Both the position numbers and the translations under genes were made by a program. Below the pieces are notes generated by a model. That model was not told the origin of the DNA. It worked only from the letters and a program-made list of their open reading frames with translations, and searched no databases. Of a stretch of 30,149 bases of DNA, positions 1-7,065 are shown in pieces. Position 1 is the stretch's first letter; each line of letters opens with the position of its first letter. The DNA is taken from contig DOEX01000139.1 of assembly GCA_003532515.1 (NCBI GenBank), positions 1-30,149 on the forward strand, written 5' to 3'. The stretch is from Anaerolineaceae bacterium (GTDB lineage Bacteria > Chloroflexota > Anaerolineae > Anaerolineales > Anaerolineaceae).

Positions 1-23
1 TCTTCACTAAGGATTCTTTTCAT
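1..23 (-). CDS. Start of a gene that leaves the window (partial; ABC permease suspected)
   Basis: An ATG at 23 on the minus strand overlaps the stop codon of the preceding GntR gene (ATGA overlap). It is preceded by AAGGAG at about 9 bases, a good ribosome binding site. Only seven codons are visible (MKRILSE), so the product cannot be identified. Position after a BcrA-like ATPase and a YtrA-type regulator suggests the missing ABC-2-type membrane subunit; that is inference from operon logic only. Confidence 0.5.
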
Positions 24-421
24 GAATGATTCTCCTTGGGTAGATTGGCTGTCTGTGATTTGCGCCGGATGTATTCCTGAAAGGAAGCGTTCATTTCTTC
101 GGTCGAGTAACCCAGACGGTCCATTTCAGTAAAGATGTTTTCCATCAGACTGTCGCGCATGGAATGGTGCAGCGCTTCCAGAACGGAGCGGTCTTCGGTA
201 ACGAAAGTACCCTCCCCGCGTTTGGCTTCGACGATGCGCTGCCGTGCCAGTTCCATGTACACGCGTGCAATGGTGTTGTGATTGACATTGAACTGTAAGC
301 CGGCGTCGACCAACGATGGCAGCTTGTCGCCCGGAGCATAATCCCCGCGCAAGATCTGCGAACAGAGTCGCTGCATGATCTGCAGGTAGATTGGTTGATT
401 GGGATCAAATTCGGCTTCCAT
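20..421 (-). CDS. GntR-family transcriptional regulator, YtrA-like
   Basis: A 133-aa DNA-binding protein. Residues about 9-75 form a typical GntR winged helix-turn-helix: a YLQIMQRL helix, the wing-side GDKLPS turn, a VNHNTIARVY recognition helix and the GEGTFV wing. Only about 50 residues follow, too short for a FadR, HutC or MocR effector domain, which fits the YtrA subfamily, whose members usually control ABC exporters. I chose the ATG at 421 because GGGGGAGG lies just upstream; an in-frame TTG at 445 has no ribosome binding site. The gene overlaps the end of the ABC ATPase by 17 bases and its stop overlaps the next start, so it is embedded in the operon. It is probably an autorepressor acting at the inverted repeat at 3554-3581. 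The order ATPase then regulator is the reverse of the usual ytrA-first layout. Confidence 0.9.
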   Translation of the reverse strand: MEAEFDPNQPIYLQIMQRLCSQILRGDYAPGDKLPSLVDAGLQFNVNHNTIARVYMELARQRIVEAKRGEGTFVTEDRSVLEALHHSMRDSLMENIFTEMDRLGYSTEEMNASFQEYIRRKSQTANLPKENHS

Positions 422-1106
422 CGACCTCCCCCGCATTATCCTCAATTTTGATGTCCTTCATGACTTCCAACCTACCATTTGATAGCAGAAAGGCTTTATC
501 GCACAGCAGTTTGATTTCTCCCTGGCTGTGACTGGTGATCAGGATCGTTTTCCCCTGTTTACGCAACTCAATCAGGTAATTGTAAATCTCGCGCTGACCG
601 TCGAAGTCCAGTCCTGCGGTCGGCTCGTCCAGGATAAGCAGTTGTGGCTCTTCCATGATCGCCTGGGCTAGACCCAGACGCTGGCGCATACCAACTGAGT
701 ACGTTCTGAAGGGCTTGCGGTCGTCAGGATTGAGCCCGACGAAATGTAGTGTCTCGTTGATCTTTTCTGATGTAGCTTTCCCGCTGATCTTGGCGAGCAG
801 CAGCAGATTGCGCAAGCCGCTTTCGTTCTGCAAAAAGCCGGGATGGTCGATCAATGCCCCCGTCGCAACTGGGAATTCCACCTCGCTACCGATATGCTGG
901 CCAAAAACCGTTACCTGCCCGCGAGTGGGGAGCATCAAGCCGACCAAAATGCGCAAGAAGACGCTCTTACCCGAACCGTTTGGTCCGCAAATAGCATAAA
1001 TTCGCCCAGCCGGCATTTCAAAGTCCAACCCGTCCAGAACGACTTTTGGACCGAACTGCTTGCGGATGTTCTTGGCAGATAGGATGGTATCGTTATTCAT
1101 TTGCAT
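405..1106 (-). CDS. ABC transporter ATP-binding protein, BcrA/YtrB-like
   Basis: A 233-aa cytoplasmic ATPase of an ABC-2-type exporter. Visible motifs: Walker A GPNGSGKS at residues 41-48, signature YSVGMRQRLGLA, Walker B LLILDEP followed by TAGLD, and the H-loop histidine in ITSHSQ. The Q-loop region reads GALIDHPGF, with an acidic residue where most ABC ATPases have glutamine; this resembles the acidic loop of bacitracin/lantibiotic immunity ATPases. I chose the ATG at 1106 because AGAGGA lies five bases upstream, whereas the upstream ATG at 1127 has no ribosome binding site. It is followed by the overlapping GntR gene and preceded by two lipoproteins. The partner permease is not in view and may be the gene leaving the window. 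Export of a peptide or lipid-like compound is plausible, substrate unknown. Confidence 0.93.
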   Translation of the reverse strand: MQMNNDTILSAKNIRKQFGPKVVLDGLDFEMPAGRIYAICGPNGSGKSVFLRILVGLMLPTRGQVTVFGQHIGSEVEFPVATGALIDHPGFLQNESGLRNLLLLAKISGKATSEKINETLHFVGLNPDDRKPFRTYSVGMRQRLGLAQAIMEEPQLLILDEPTAGLDFDGQREIYNYLIELRKQGKTILITSHSQGEIKLLCDKAFLLSNGRLEVMKDIKIEDNAGEVDGSRI

Positions 1107-1187
1107 GTTTTCCTCTCGATTAATCATAAATTTTTGAATGATGGTTTTCTTAACACGTCAGTTTCAATGTGTACAGTTGGTTTCCGC

Positions 1188-2192
1188 TTACTCTTCTTGT
1201 CTTTGGATATATTCCGTTACCGCAGCGGTTGATTCCTTATAAACCTGGGCAACCTCCGTGGGGAGTTGGTCAAGGAAAAGAAGCAATGGTGGTTCCCAGC
1301 CATCATCCTGACCGCCATACAGCAATTCGCCATCGGCGGTATACAACGTCCCCTGATGTCCGACAATTCCCCCACTCAAAAGGTCGAAATAAGTCCTGTC
1401 GATATGTCTGCCTGTGGGTACCCAGGTTCCATCCTGCTGGCGATAGATGCCGGGTTTCAATGGCATCACGTCTTCCTGCAGGACGACCATTTTCCTGCCA
1501 TTCACGACCTCTTCCCACAAATGCAGTTTATAAGTTTCGAGTTCACTACTTTGGGTTTCTCCCAAAAAGCGCGTGATGACTTCACTTTCGTAAAGGAGCT
1601 CGTATACATTACCCGCGTCTCCCATTTCACACGAACGACCCTCTTCAACTGGCATGATGGAGGGTTCTCTTTGATCATATAACCACGCCATTGTGCCATC
1701 TTTTAATTGAATTTGGCTAGGCAGGATCTGCCCTCCCCGGATGATGAAGAAAAACTGTTCATCACATTCGCCGTGCTCATTTATAAAATGGACACCTCGT
1801 ACATACTGTTCATCAATGCTCTCTGCATATTGTTCAGCAATGCTCTCTCCCTGGATGTGTTCCCAATACAGGTACCAGCCAGGACGGGATAGCCACTCGA
1901 TGTGTTTTTGCACCAGCATCTCCAGTATCTTGATGATTTCATCCGCATCTGTCAGCGGGTTATCTTCGGTGTAGGGAATGTCCAGGATGTCCGGCTGTAT
2001 CTCCTTGCTCATTTCCAGAGTCTGGATTGGCGCAGCTTTCTGGGTAGGCGTTGGTTCTTGAATCGGCGTGGCGTCCGTCGGCGTAACCGTAGCAAGGTCG
2101 GATCCCGGGGCAGAAACGGGCGTCTGCCGGCAACCTGCCATTACCAGGATCAGACAGCAGAGACAGCGTGTGAAGGTCGGAACAGTCCTCAT
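1188..2192 (-). CDS. Predicted lipoprotein, paralogue of its upstream neighbour
   Basis: A 334-aa exported protein with a short basic N-terminus, hydrophobic segment and lipobox VMAG-C (Cys21), then a Pro/Thr-rich linker. The folded part begins near an NPLTD motif and shares collinear features with the gene upstream: a GW..Y segment, a G.C.EQF motif, then ILP..I.L..G and a second cysteine. Both mature domains thus have two cysteines at matching places. The C-terminal part alternates hydrophobic residues in a way that suggests a LolA/RseB-like beta sheet (inference). The ATG overlaps the preceding stop (ATGA), and GGAGG precedes it, so the two are translationally coupled. No family recognised with certainty; probably an extracytoplasmic partner of the ABC system. 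Confidence 0.8.
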   Translation of the reverse strand: MRTVPTFTRCLCCLILVMAGCRQTPVSAPGSDLATVTPTDATPIQEPTPTQKAAPIQTLEMSKEIQPDILDIPYTEDNPLTDADEIIKILEMLVQKHIEWLSRPGWYLYWEHIQGESIAEQYAESIDEQYVRGVHFINEHGECDEQFFFIIRGGQILPSQIQLKDGTMAWLYDQREPSIMPVEEGRSCEMGDAGNVYELLYESEVITRFLGETQSSELETYKLHLWEEVVNGRKMVVLQEDVMPLKPGIYRQQDGTWVPTGRHIDRTYFDLLSGGIVGHQGTLYTADGELLYGGQDDGWEPPLLLFLDQLPTEVAQVYKESTAAVTEYIQRQEE

Positions 2193-3205
2193 TGCGTTCC
2201 TCCCTGAATAAATGTTTCCAGCGCCTGTGCGGTCTGATCGTAAACTTGAGCGACAGGCTGCGGGAGTTCGTCGTAGAATTCGTAAAAAAATAGAACGCCG
2301 ATATTCGTACCCGAGCGCCAGGTATTCAACTGCTGCCCATTCTGGTCATAAAATTCTCCACGTTCTCGAATTGGTAAACCATTTTCAGGGTCAATGAAAA
2401 TCCATTGCAGTGACTGTGCAGGTAAATTGTATATCCCTGTACGCGCGTCGTAAATCGAGCCGGCTATTGAGGGATCTGTATACATTTTTTCCAATTCCAA
2501 TACCAGGGTTTGCTTGCCGTCCAAATCCTCCTTCCATACGCGAACGTGTTTCTCAACACCTGGAAGGTCTTGGTTTATGAAATCCTGGAACCGGGCAACT
2601 TCGTCATGAAGAATGAAATCAAAATCGTCTCCGTTATCATTAAATGTGATGATCCAGTTGCTTTTCAACGTACAAAGGGGAGTAGTCTCATAGACAAATT
2701 CTGTGCTAAGATTCCCATCTAGTGGACTGATCCTCGCTGCGCTTCCGTTCTCCAAGCGTATCGTATAGGGTAAGATTTCTCCTTCAGATTCGAAATACAC
2801 GAATTGTTCTGCACATCCCAGGTTCTTGTCTGTGACGTGTATCCAATAGTGTTGAATACGGGTGAAATCGCTGGCATCTGCTGTATCGATAGTGTAATGC
2901 AACCAACCTTCATGGGAAAACCAGGCCAGTTGTTGCTCCTGAAGTTGATTGAGAATCTGTTCAATCTGAGTGACATCCGTCAGTGGATTCGCTTCGGTGA
3001 ACGAATTGTCCAGACCCGCTGGGGTTATTCCTATAGAATCTCCAGCAGCCGGTTGAGTTGGTTGCTCGGAGAGAGTTGGTTCCGGTAGTAGTTCAGCCTC
3101 GACCTTATTCGTGGCCAGGACAGGGGAAGGTACGACTACCGGACTGCAGGCAGCCAGTACCAACAAAAGGAGCAGTGCAAAAATAATACATACAATACAG
3201 TTCAT
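2189..3205 (-). CDS. Predicted lipoprotein, first of a paralogous pair
   Basis: A 338-aa exported protein starting MNCIVCIIF with a long hydrophobic signal and lipobox VLAA-C (Cys21), followed by a Pro/Thr-rich linker. The mature domain carries NPLTD, HEGW..Y, LGCAEQF and PLC motifs that align with the next gene. Toward the C-terminus a WIFIDPENGLPIRERGE stretch followed by YDQNGQ is typical in appearance of LolA/RseB-fold sheets, in which two strands are joined by a turn; I treat this as a fold hypothesis. The reading frame is open further upstream to 3421, but AGGAG eight bases before the ATG at 3205 and the signal peptide right after it decide the start. It lies 11 bases after the small membrane gene and overlaps the next lipoprotein gene. 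Confidence 0.82.
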   Translation of the reverse strand: MNCIVCIIFALLLLLVLAACSPVVVPSPVLATNKVEAELLPEPTLSEQPTQPAAGDSIGITPAGLDNSFTEANPLTDVTQIEQILNQLQEQQLAWFSHEGWLHYTIDTADASDFTRIQHYWIHVTDKNLGCAEQFVYFESEGEILPYTIRLENGSAARISPLDGNLSTEFVYETTPLCTLKSNWIITFNDNGDDFDFILHDEVARFQDFINQDLPGVEKHVRVWKEDLDGKQTLVLELEKMYTDPSIAGSIYDARTGIYNLPAQSLQWIFIDPENGLPIRERGEFYDQNGQQLNTWRSGTNIGVLFFYEFYDELPQPVAQVYDQTAQALETFIQGGTQ

Positions 3206-3216
3206 CAGGATAACTC

Positions 3217-3498
3217 CTATTCTTCTTTCAAGGCTCCAATTGGCGACAGCGCTGCAGCATGCATGGCCAGGGAAAGCCCTGAAATCAAACCCACCAGCAG
3301 GGTAAAGGCGGGTGCAGCCAGCAGGGTAAGGACGAGCAGTGGGATGAGCCGGGCGGGGCGATCTTTTTCCAGAATGGCAGCCAGGGTTGAGCGTGGTTTG
3401 ATGACCAGGTTGTACAGCCATTTTGAGTTAAAAAGTTGTTGTGATTTCTGTTTGCTAAGATCTGGTTCAAAAATTTTCTCGGTTTGATCGATTTGCAT
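3217..3498 (-). CDS. Small membrane protein with Yip1-like N-terminus
   Basis: A 93-aa protein: about 35 hydrophilic residues, then a KPRSTLAAIL segment, a charged turn, and one long or two short hydrophobic helices before an abrupt end in GALKEE. The KPR.T...I motif before the first membrane helix resembles the N-terminal part of Yip1-domain proteins, which are usually over 180 aa; this one stops after the first membrane segment. I see no obvious frameshift partner downstream, since the next gene begins 11 bases later with its own ribosome binding site. The ATG at 3498 is preferred over 3519 because AAGAGA lies before it, though this site is weak. It is the first gene after the operon promoter at 3580-3607. 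Confidence 0.6.
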   Translation of the reverse strand: MQIDQTEKIFEPDLSKQKSQQLFNSKWLYNLVIKPRSTLAAILEKDRPARLIPLLVLTLLAAPAFTLLVGLISGLSLAMHAAALSPIGALKEE

Positions 3499-3553
3499 GG
3501 TATTCTCTTGGTAGAACATAACGAGCTAAACAACAACATTGGAATTAATAAGT

Positions 3554-3581
3554 ATAGTACACTAGCTTGATGGTGTACTAT
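3554..3581. promoter_or_regulatory. 9-bp inverted repeat over the start site, probable GntR operator
   Basis: The arms ATAGTACAC and GTGTACTAT are perfect inverted repeats separated by 10 bases. The site begins inside the -10 hexamer of the operon promoter and covers the expected transcription start, the classic place for a repressor. The TACAC/GTGTA half-sites suit a GntR dimer, and the only regulator in this operon is the YtrA-type GntR protein encoded at 20-421. Confidence 0.75.
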
Positions 3582-3607
3582 TATAAAGAAGAATAGTGTT
3601 TTGTCAA
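3580..3607 (-). promoter_or_regulatory. Sigma-70-type promoter of the lipoprotein/ABC/GntR operon
   Basis: On the minus strand a perfect TTGACA (3602-3607) and a perfect TATAAT (3580-3585) are separated by 16 bases. The first coding start (3498) lies about 80 bases downstream. This is the strongest housekeeping-type promoter in the window apart from that of the tRNA. Confidence 0.85.
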
Positions 3608-3947
3608 GCCTTTTTACATCTCTTTTTTATTTGAGTTTGCTTTCGCATGAAACTGGTTTCGAGAGATGAAACCGGACGATTTTACAACAACCGTGTTAAT
3701 AGGAAAGAGAAACTCGCGGACATTCCTGAGGATTGTATAGCTGAAGTAGCCCCATCAAGTGATCTATCATGCAAGGACCTGTTGGCACAGATTAGGTTTT
3801 GTGACAAGTTCCAATGGGTGATCACGCTCTAAAATGTCTGCAAGGAACTGAAAATTGGAGATATGTTTTTTGATTCTAATTCCTGGTACATGAGAGAATC
3901 ATTCATCTCACAAACATTCCTGGAGAATTTTGGGAAGTTAAGATCAA
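3608..3947. other. Non-coding gap between two operons
   Basis: About 340 A/T-rich bases between the end of the MacB-like operon and the promoter of the lipoprotein operon. I see no hairpin with a T-run that would end the upstream operon. A 61-codon open frame on the plus strand (3647-3832) has no ribosome binding site and no recognisable motif. The octamer ATTCCTGG occurs twice about 45 bases apart (near 3880 and 3925), without a clear meaning. Confidence 0.5.
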
Positions 3948-4646
3948 TCAAAGCTGGTTATTTGTAAATACGCCGTCCTTTAATTCAAAAACCTTGTCTG
4001 CCACTTCATCGATCAACGGGTCGTGCGAGGTTACCAGTAGAGTTACTCCCTCGTGATCGACCAGGCGGCGCAATAACGCCAACACCTGGCGCGTGGTAGC
4101 TGTATCCAGTTCGCCGGTTGGTTCGTCAGCCAGGATCAAGGCAGGACGGTTAACCATGGCGCGCGCAATCGCAACCCGTTGCTGCTGACCTCCGGAAAGT
4201 TCATCCGGGCGGCTGTGCATGCGGTTGGATAGCCCAACGGCTTTCAAACATTGAACAGTGCGCTGATGTGCATCGCGCATTCTTTTTCCAGCCAGGCGCA
4301 GAGCGAACTCGACATTTTCGAATGCTGAGTAAGTCGGCAGAAGTGCGAAGGATTGAAAAACAAAGCCCATCCGTTCACGACGCAAGTTCGTACAAGCAGC
4401 GTCATCCAGGGTGCTTAGTGCCTGCCCGTCAAAATACACCTCACCGCTGGTCGGTTGGTCCAGCCCACCGATCAAATTGAGCAACGTTGTTTTGCCTGAT
4501 CCTGAGCGTCCTTTGAGTGCGATCAACGCTCCGCGCGGCACATCCAGGCTGACTCCGTTGAGCGCATGGACTTCTCCACCCGGTGTGACATAGGTGCGAG
4601 TCACATTCTCAACCCGTACAAGTAAAATGGATTTGGTTTCACTCAT
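3948..4646 (-). CDS. ABC transporter ATP-binding protein, MacB/LolD type
   Basis: A 232-aa ATPase for an FtsX-type permease. Motifs: Walker A GRSGSGKT, Q-loop in GFVFQSFALLPTYSA, signature LSGGQQQRVAIARA, Walker B LILADEP followed by TGELD, and H-loop TSHD. The GFVFQ...L....A.ENV pattern and TGELD are typical of the MacB/LolD/FtsE-like group. The ATG overlaps the preceding ATPase stop (ATGA). It is the last gene of the operon; together with the other ATPase it could form a heterodimer under the single large permease. Substrate unknown. Confidence 0.95.
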   Translation of the reverse strand: MSETKSILLVRVENVTRTYVTPGGEVHALNGVSLDVPRGALIALKGRSGSGKTTLLNLIGGLDQPTSGEVYFDGQALSTLDDAACTNLRRERMGFVFQSFALLPTYSAFENVEFALRLAGKRMRDAHQRTVQCLKAVGLSNRMHSRPDELSGGQQQRVAIARAMVNRPALILADEPTGELDTATTRQVLALLRRLVDHEGVTLLVTSHDPLIDEVADKVFELKDGVFTNNQL

Positions 4647-5644
4647 ACAGCTCTCCGTTTCCAGAGTTTGCGTACACGTTGGACAAGTGAAACGGATTGC
4701 TTCTCTGGTAATGGTTCATCCTCGATAAAGATCTCTTCGTCGTCATTATGTTCTGTCGATGACGTGGTTGAGCGGCGATGGCCGTCCACAGGGTGCAGCA
4801 GGATGTCCCCTTCCTTCACTTCCAGCTGTACCCGTCCGCCAATGCCCAGGGTCTCGAGTACATCACGCGGGATCTGCACTCGACCTGCGTTGTCAAGCAT
4901 AAGTAACTCTTCGAACACTGGTTGATGTTTCTTCTGGAGCATGGGAATAGACTGTTCCTTTACCCGCACGGTCTCGGTGCTGGTCTTGCCATCTCGAATC
5001 ATCACTACCCGTTTCACATATTGACTGATGTCTGGGTCATGGGAGACAATCAATACCGTAGTCCTGTACATTTTATTGATATTTTGCAACATGCCATAAA
5101 TGACTTGGGCCGTGGCTGAATCGAGTTCACCGGTTGGTTCATCAGCCAACAGTAAAGATGGTTTATTCGCCAACGCTACCGCAATCGCTGTGCGCTGCTG
5201 TTCGCCGCCGGAAAGCTGGTTCGGCAAATGTTTTCCACGTCCCTTTAACCCAACGGTCTCAAGAAGTTCCTCGGCTCGCGCCTGGCGTTGGATGGAGGAT
5301 AAAGTTGTTAGACGCATGGGAAGTTCAATATTTTCCAAAGCAGTTAGGTAAGGAGTCAAGTTGCGGGTCGTCTGCTGCCAAACGAAGCCAACCAGTGTGC
5401 AACGGTAGTTGTCCAGCTCCCTCTCTGACATCTTCAGCAAATCTTGGCCGCCTACCAACACCTTGCCAGCCGAGGGACGGTCCAACCCACCAAGCACATT
5501 CAACAGCGTGGATTTCCCTGAGCCAGACTCGCCCACGATTGCGATCATTTCCCCATCGGAAACATTTAAATCCAACCCTTGCAAAGCGAGTACTTCCACA
5601 CCGGTTTGGGAATAGATCTTGACCAAGTTTTCACAAGTGATCAT
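4643..5644 (-). CDS. ABC ATPase (MacB/LolD type) with C-terminal AbrB-like domain
   Basis: A 333-aa protein. Residues 1 to about 225 are a MacB/LolD-type ATPase: Walker A GESGSGKS, Q-loop in GFVWQQ, signature LSGGEQQRTAIAVA, Walker B LLLADEP, then TGELD and SHD. Residues about 245-288 match the swapped-hairpin AbrB/MazE pattern: LD..GRV.IP, then LGI, then a strand ending in an EGDILLHP-like segment. A hydrophilic acidic stretch and a basic tail (RKLWKRRAV) follow. AbrB domains normally bind DNA or act as dimerisation modules, so this fusion could tie transporter state to transcription or simply dimerise the ATPase. The start ATG shares a base with the preceding TAA stop (TAATG), indicating tight coupling with the adaptor protein. 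Confidence 0.93.
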   Translation of the reverse strand: MITCENLVKIYSQTGVEVLALQGLDLNVSDGEMIAIVGESGSGKSTLLNVLGGLDRPSAGKVLVGGQDLLKMSERELDNYRCTLVGFVWQQTTRNLTPYLTALENIELPMRLTTLSSIQRQARAEELLETVGLKGRGKHLPNQLSGGEQQRTAIAVALANKPSLLLADEPTGELDSATAQVIYGMLQNINKMYRTTVLIVSHDPDISQYVKRVVMIRDGKTSTETVRVKEQSIPMLQKKHQPVFEELLMLDNAGRVQIPRDVLETLGIGGRVQLEVKEGDILLHPVDGHRRSTTSSTEHNDDEEIFIEDEPLPEKQSVSLVQRVRKLWKRRAV

Positions 5645-7044
5645 TATTGCCCAGTCACTGTCTGGCCTTCATCCAGACCACTAAGAATTTCAATTCGATC
5701 AGCAGATTTTAACCCCAAGGTAACATTAGCCCTACGCTGTACTCCGTTACTCATGACATAAACGAAATCTTTACCCTGAAAAGTTTGAATGGCGGCTGGG
5801 GGTAACCACAACGCATTTTCTCGCATGTCGATGGTGACCAGGATTGTGGCGGCATCACCCAGGGTCAGGGGGATAGTAGAATCGTCCAGGCTAAAGTGCA
5901 CAGTGGAATCCTGGGATCCAACTTCAGTAGTGGAAGATACCGTCAGTGGCAGGTTGGTGATTTTTGCCAAAAGGTCCTGACCCTGTTGAGAGGATAGACG
6001 AACTACCGCAACCTGCCCAATCCCCAACAAGCTCAAATCTTCCGCGGTTGGAACAGCCCTGATCTCCAAACGGGTCGGGTCGGCCAATGTTAGCACAGTC
6101 TGGAAGGCTTTGACCGAACTACCTGGTGCAATGCCTGACGAAAGCACCTGTCCGGTAAAGGGTGCGCGTAATTCCACCGCTTTCTGGGCTTTTTGAGCGA
6201 CTGCCAGACTCGCTTCGGCATTGGCCAAAGCCAGTTTGACCAGCGATACCTCCCCAGTTGGATTATCGACCTGCCAACGCTCTACCTCGGCAGCCGCTTT
6301 GTTGTAATTAGCTTGCGCCAGGTCTAAATGGATTTGGGCCAGATCGATTTCCGCCTGATCGGTTTTCCCTTGAGCCCAGTTTAGATTGATCGTCGCCAGA
6401 AAATATGCCCGGCGAGCTTCGATCAATGTGTTTAAGGCATTTGCACGTTCCATGTCGGTCTCTGGGCGACTGGATAATTCGTCGTAATGGCTCTGTGCAA
6501 CCGTCAGATTCTGTTGAGCAAGGGCAGAATCGGTGCGGTACTTCTCCAAGGTTAACGCATCGATAACGTGTGGATGATTGAGCGCGGATACTGCATATTT
6601 GGCATTTGCAAGTTCTGTACTGGTTTTTTGTAACACTATTTTTGCTTCTGCCAATTGAATGGGTGCGTCCAGCTGAGACTGTTCCAGTTTCAGTTGAGCC
6701 TGAGCGTAGGCTAACTCAGCCTCAGCCACGCCAGCTTGGTAGCGCTCCGGCTCGTCCAGCCGTGCCAGCACGTCGCCTTCCTGAACCGTATCACCAATCT
6801 GCACCAACACTTCCTTGACAAAGCCATCCGAGCGGAAGAACAGGTCCTGCTGCTGCATAGGCGTCACCCGTCCATTGAGTTGGGCTGTGCGAGTCACTAC
6901 CCCGCGCTGAACAGAATAAGTCGGTTTTTCAGCCGTAACAGGTGTAGGTACCAGCGTTGGAGTAGATTTCGTCCCCGTACCGCTGCAAGATGCCAGTAAG
7001 ATTACTACCGCAACCCCCTTCCAGATTTTATTGAACTGTTTCAT
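5644..7044 (-). CDS. HlyD/MacA-like periplasmic adaptor lipoprotein
   Basis: A 466-aa exported protein with signal and lipobox LLAS-C near residue 20, then a Pro/Thr linker. Next come the first lipoyl-like half (GFVKEVLVQIGDTVQEGDVL), a long alpha-helical hairpin rich in Ala, Gln, Leu and Glu (residues about 120-295), the second lipoyl half (LRAPFTGQVLSSGIAPGSSV), and beta-barrel and membrane-proximal parts ending in EILSGLDEGQTV. This is the order of MacA-type membrane fusion proteins that couple FtsX-type permeases to substrate or to the cell wall. AAGGAG precedes the ATG. It lies 22 bases after the permease and directly before the two ATPases. Confidence 0.93.
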   Translation of the reverse strand: MKQFNKIWKGVAVVILLASCSGTGTKSTPTLVPTPVTAEKPTYSVQRGVVTRTAQLNGRVTPMQQQDLFFRSDGFVKEVLVQIGDTVQEGDVLARLDEPERYQAGVAEAELAYAQAQLKLEQSQLDAPIQLAEAKIVLQKTSTELANAKYAVSALNHPHVIDALTLEKYRTDSALAQQNLTVAQSHYDELSSRPETDMERANALNTLIEARRAYFLATINLNWAQGKTDQAEIDLAQIHLDLAQANYNKAAAEVERWQVDNPTGEVSLVKLALANAEASLAVAQKAQKAVELRAPFTGQVLSSGIAPGSSVKAFQTVLTLADPTRLEIRAVPTAEDLSLLGIGQVAVVRLSSQQGQDLLAKITNLPLTVSSTTEVGSQDSTVHFSLDDSTIPLTLGDAATILVTIDMRENALWLPPAAIQTFQGKDFVYVMSNGVQRRANVTLGLKSADRIEILSGLDEGQTVTGQ

Positions 7045-7065
7045 TAATTGATCTCCTTAACCCAA

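Noticed and set aside
3647..3832. 61-codon open frame on the plus strand in the gap between operons
   Set aside because: No ribosome binding site, no motif, opposite to every supported gene.
3911..3935. Third copy of the 42-nt element after the last ATPase (shared AATGTTTGTGA)
   Set aside because: Only 11 bases agree and the rest does not align; chance is likely.
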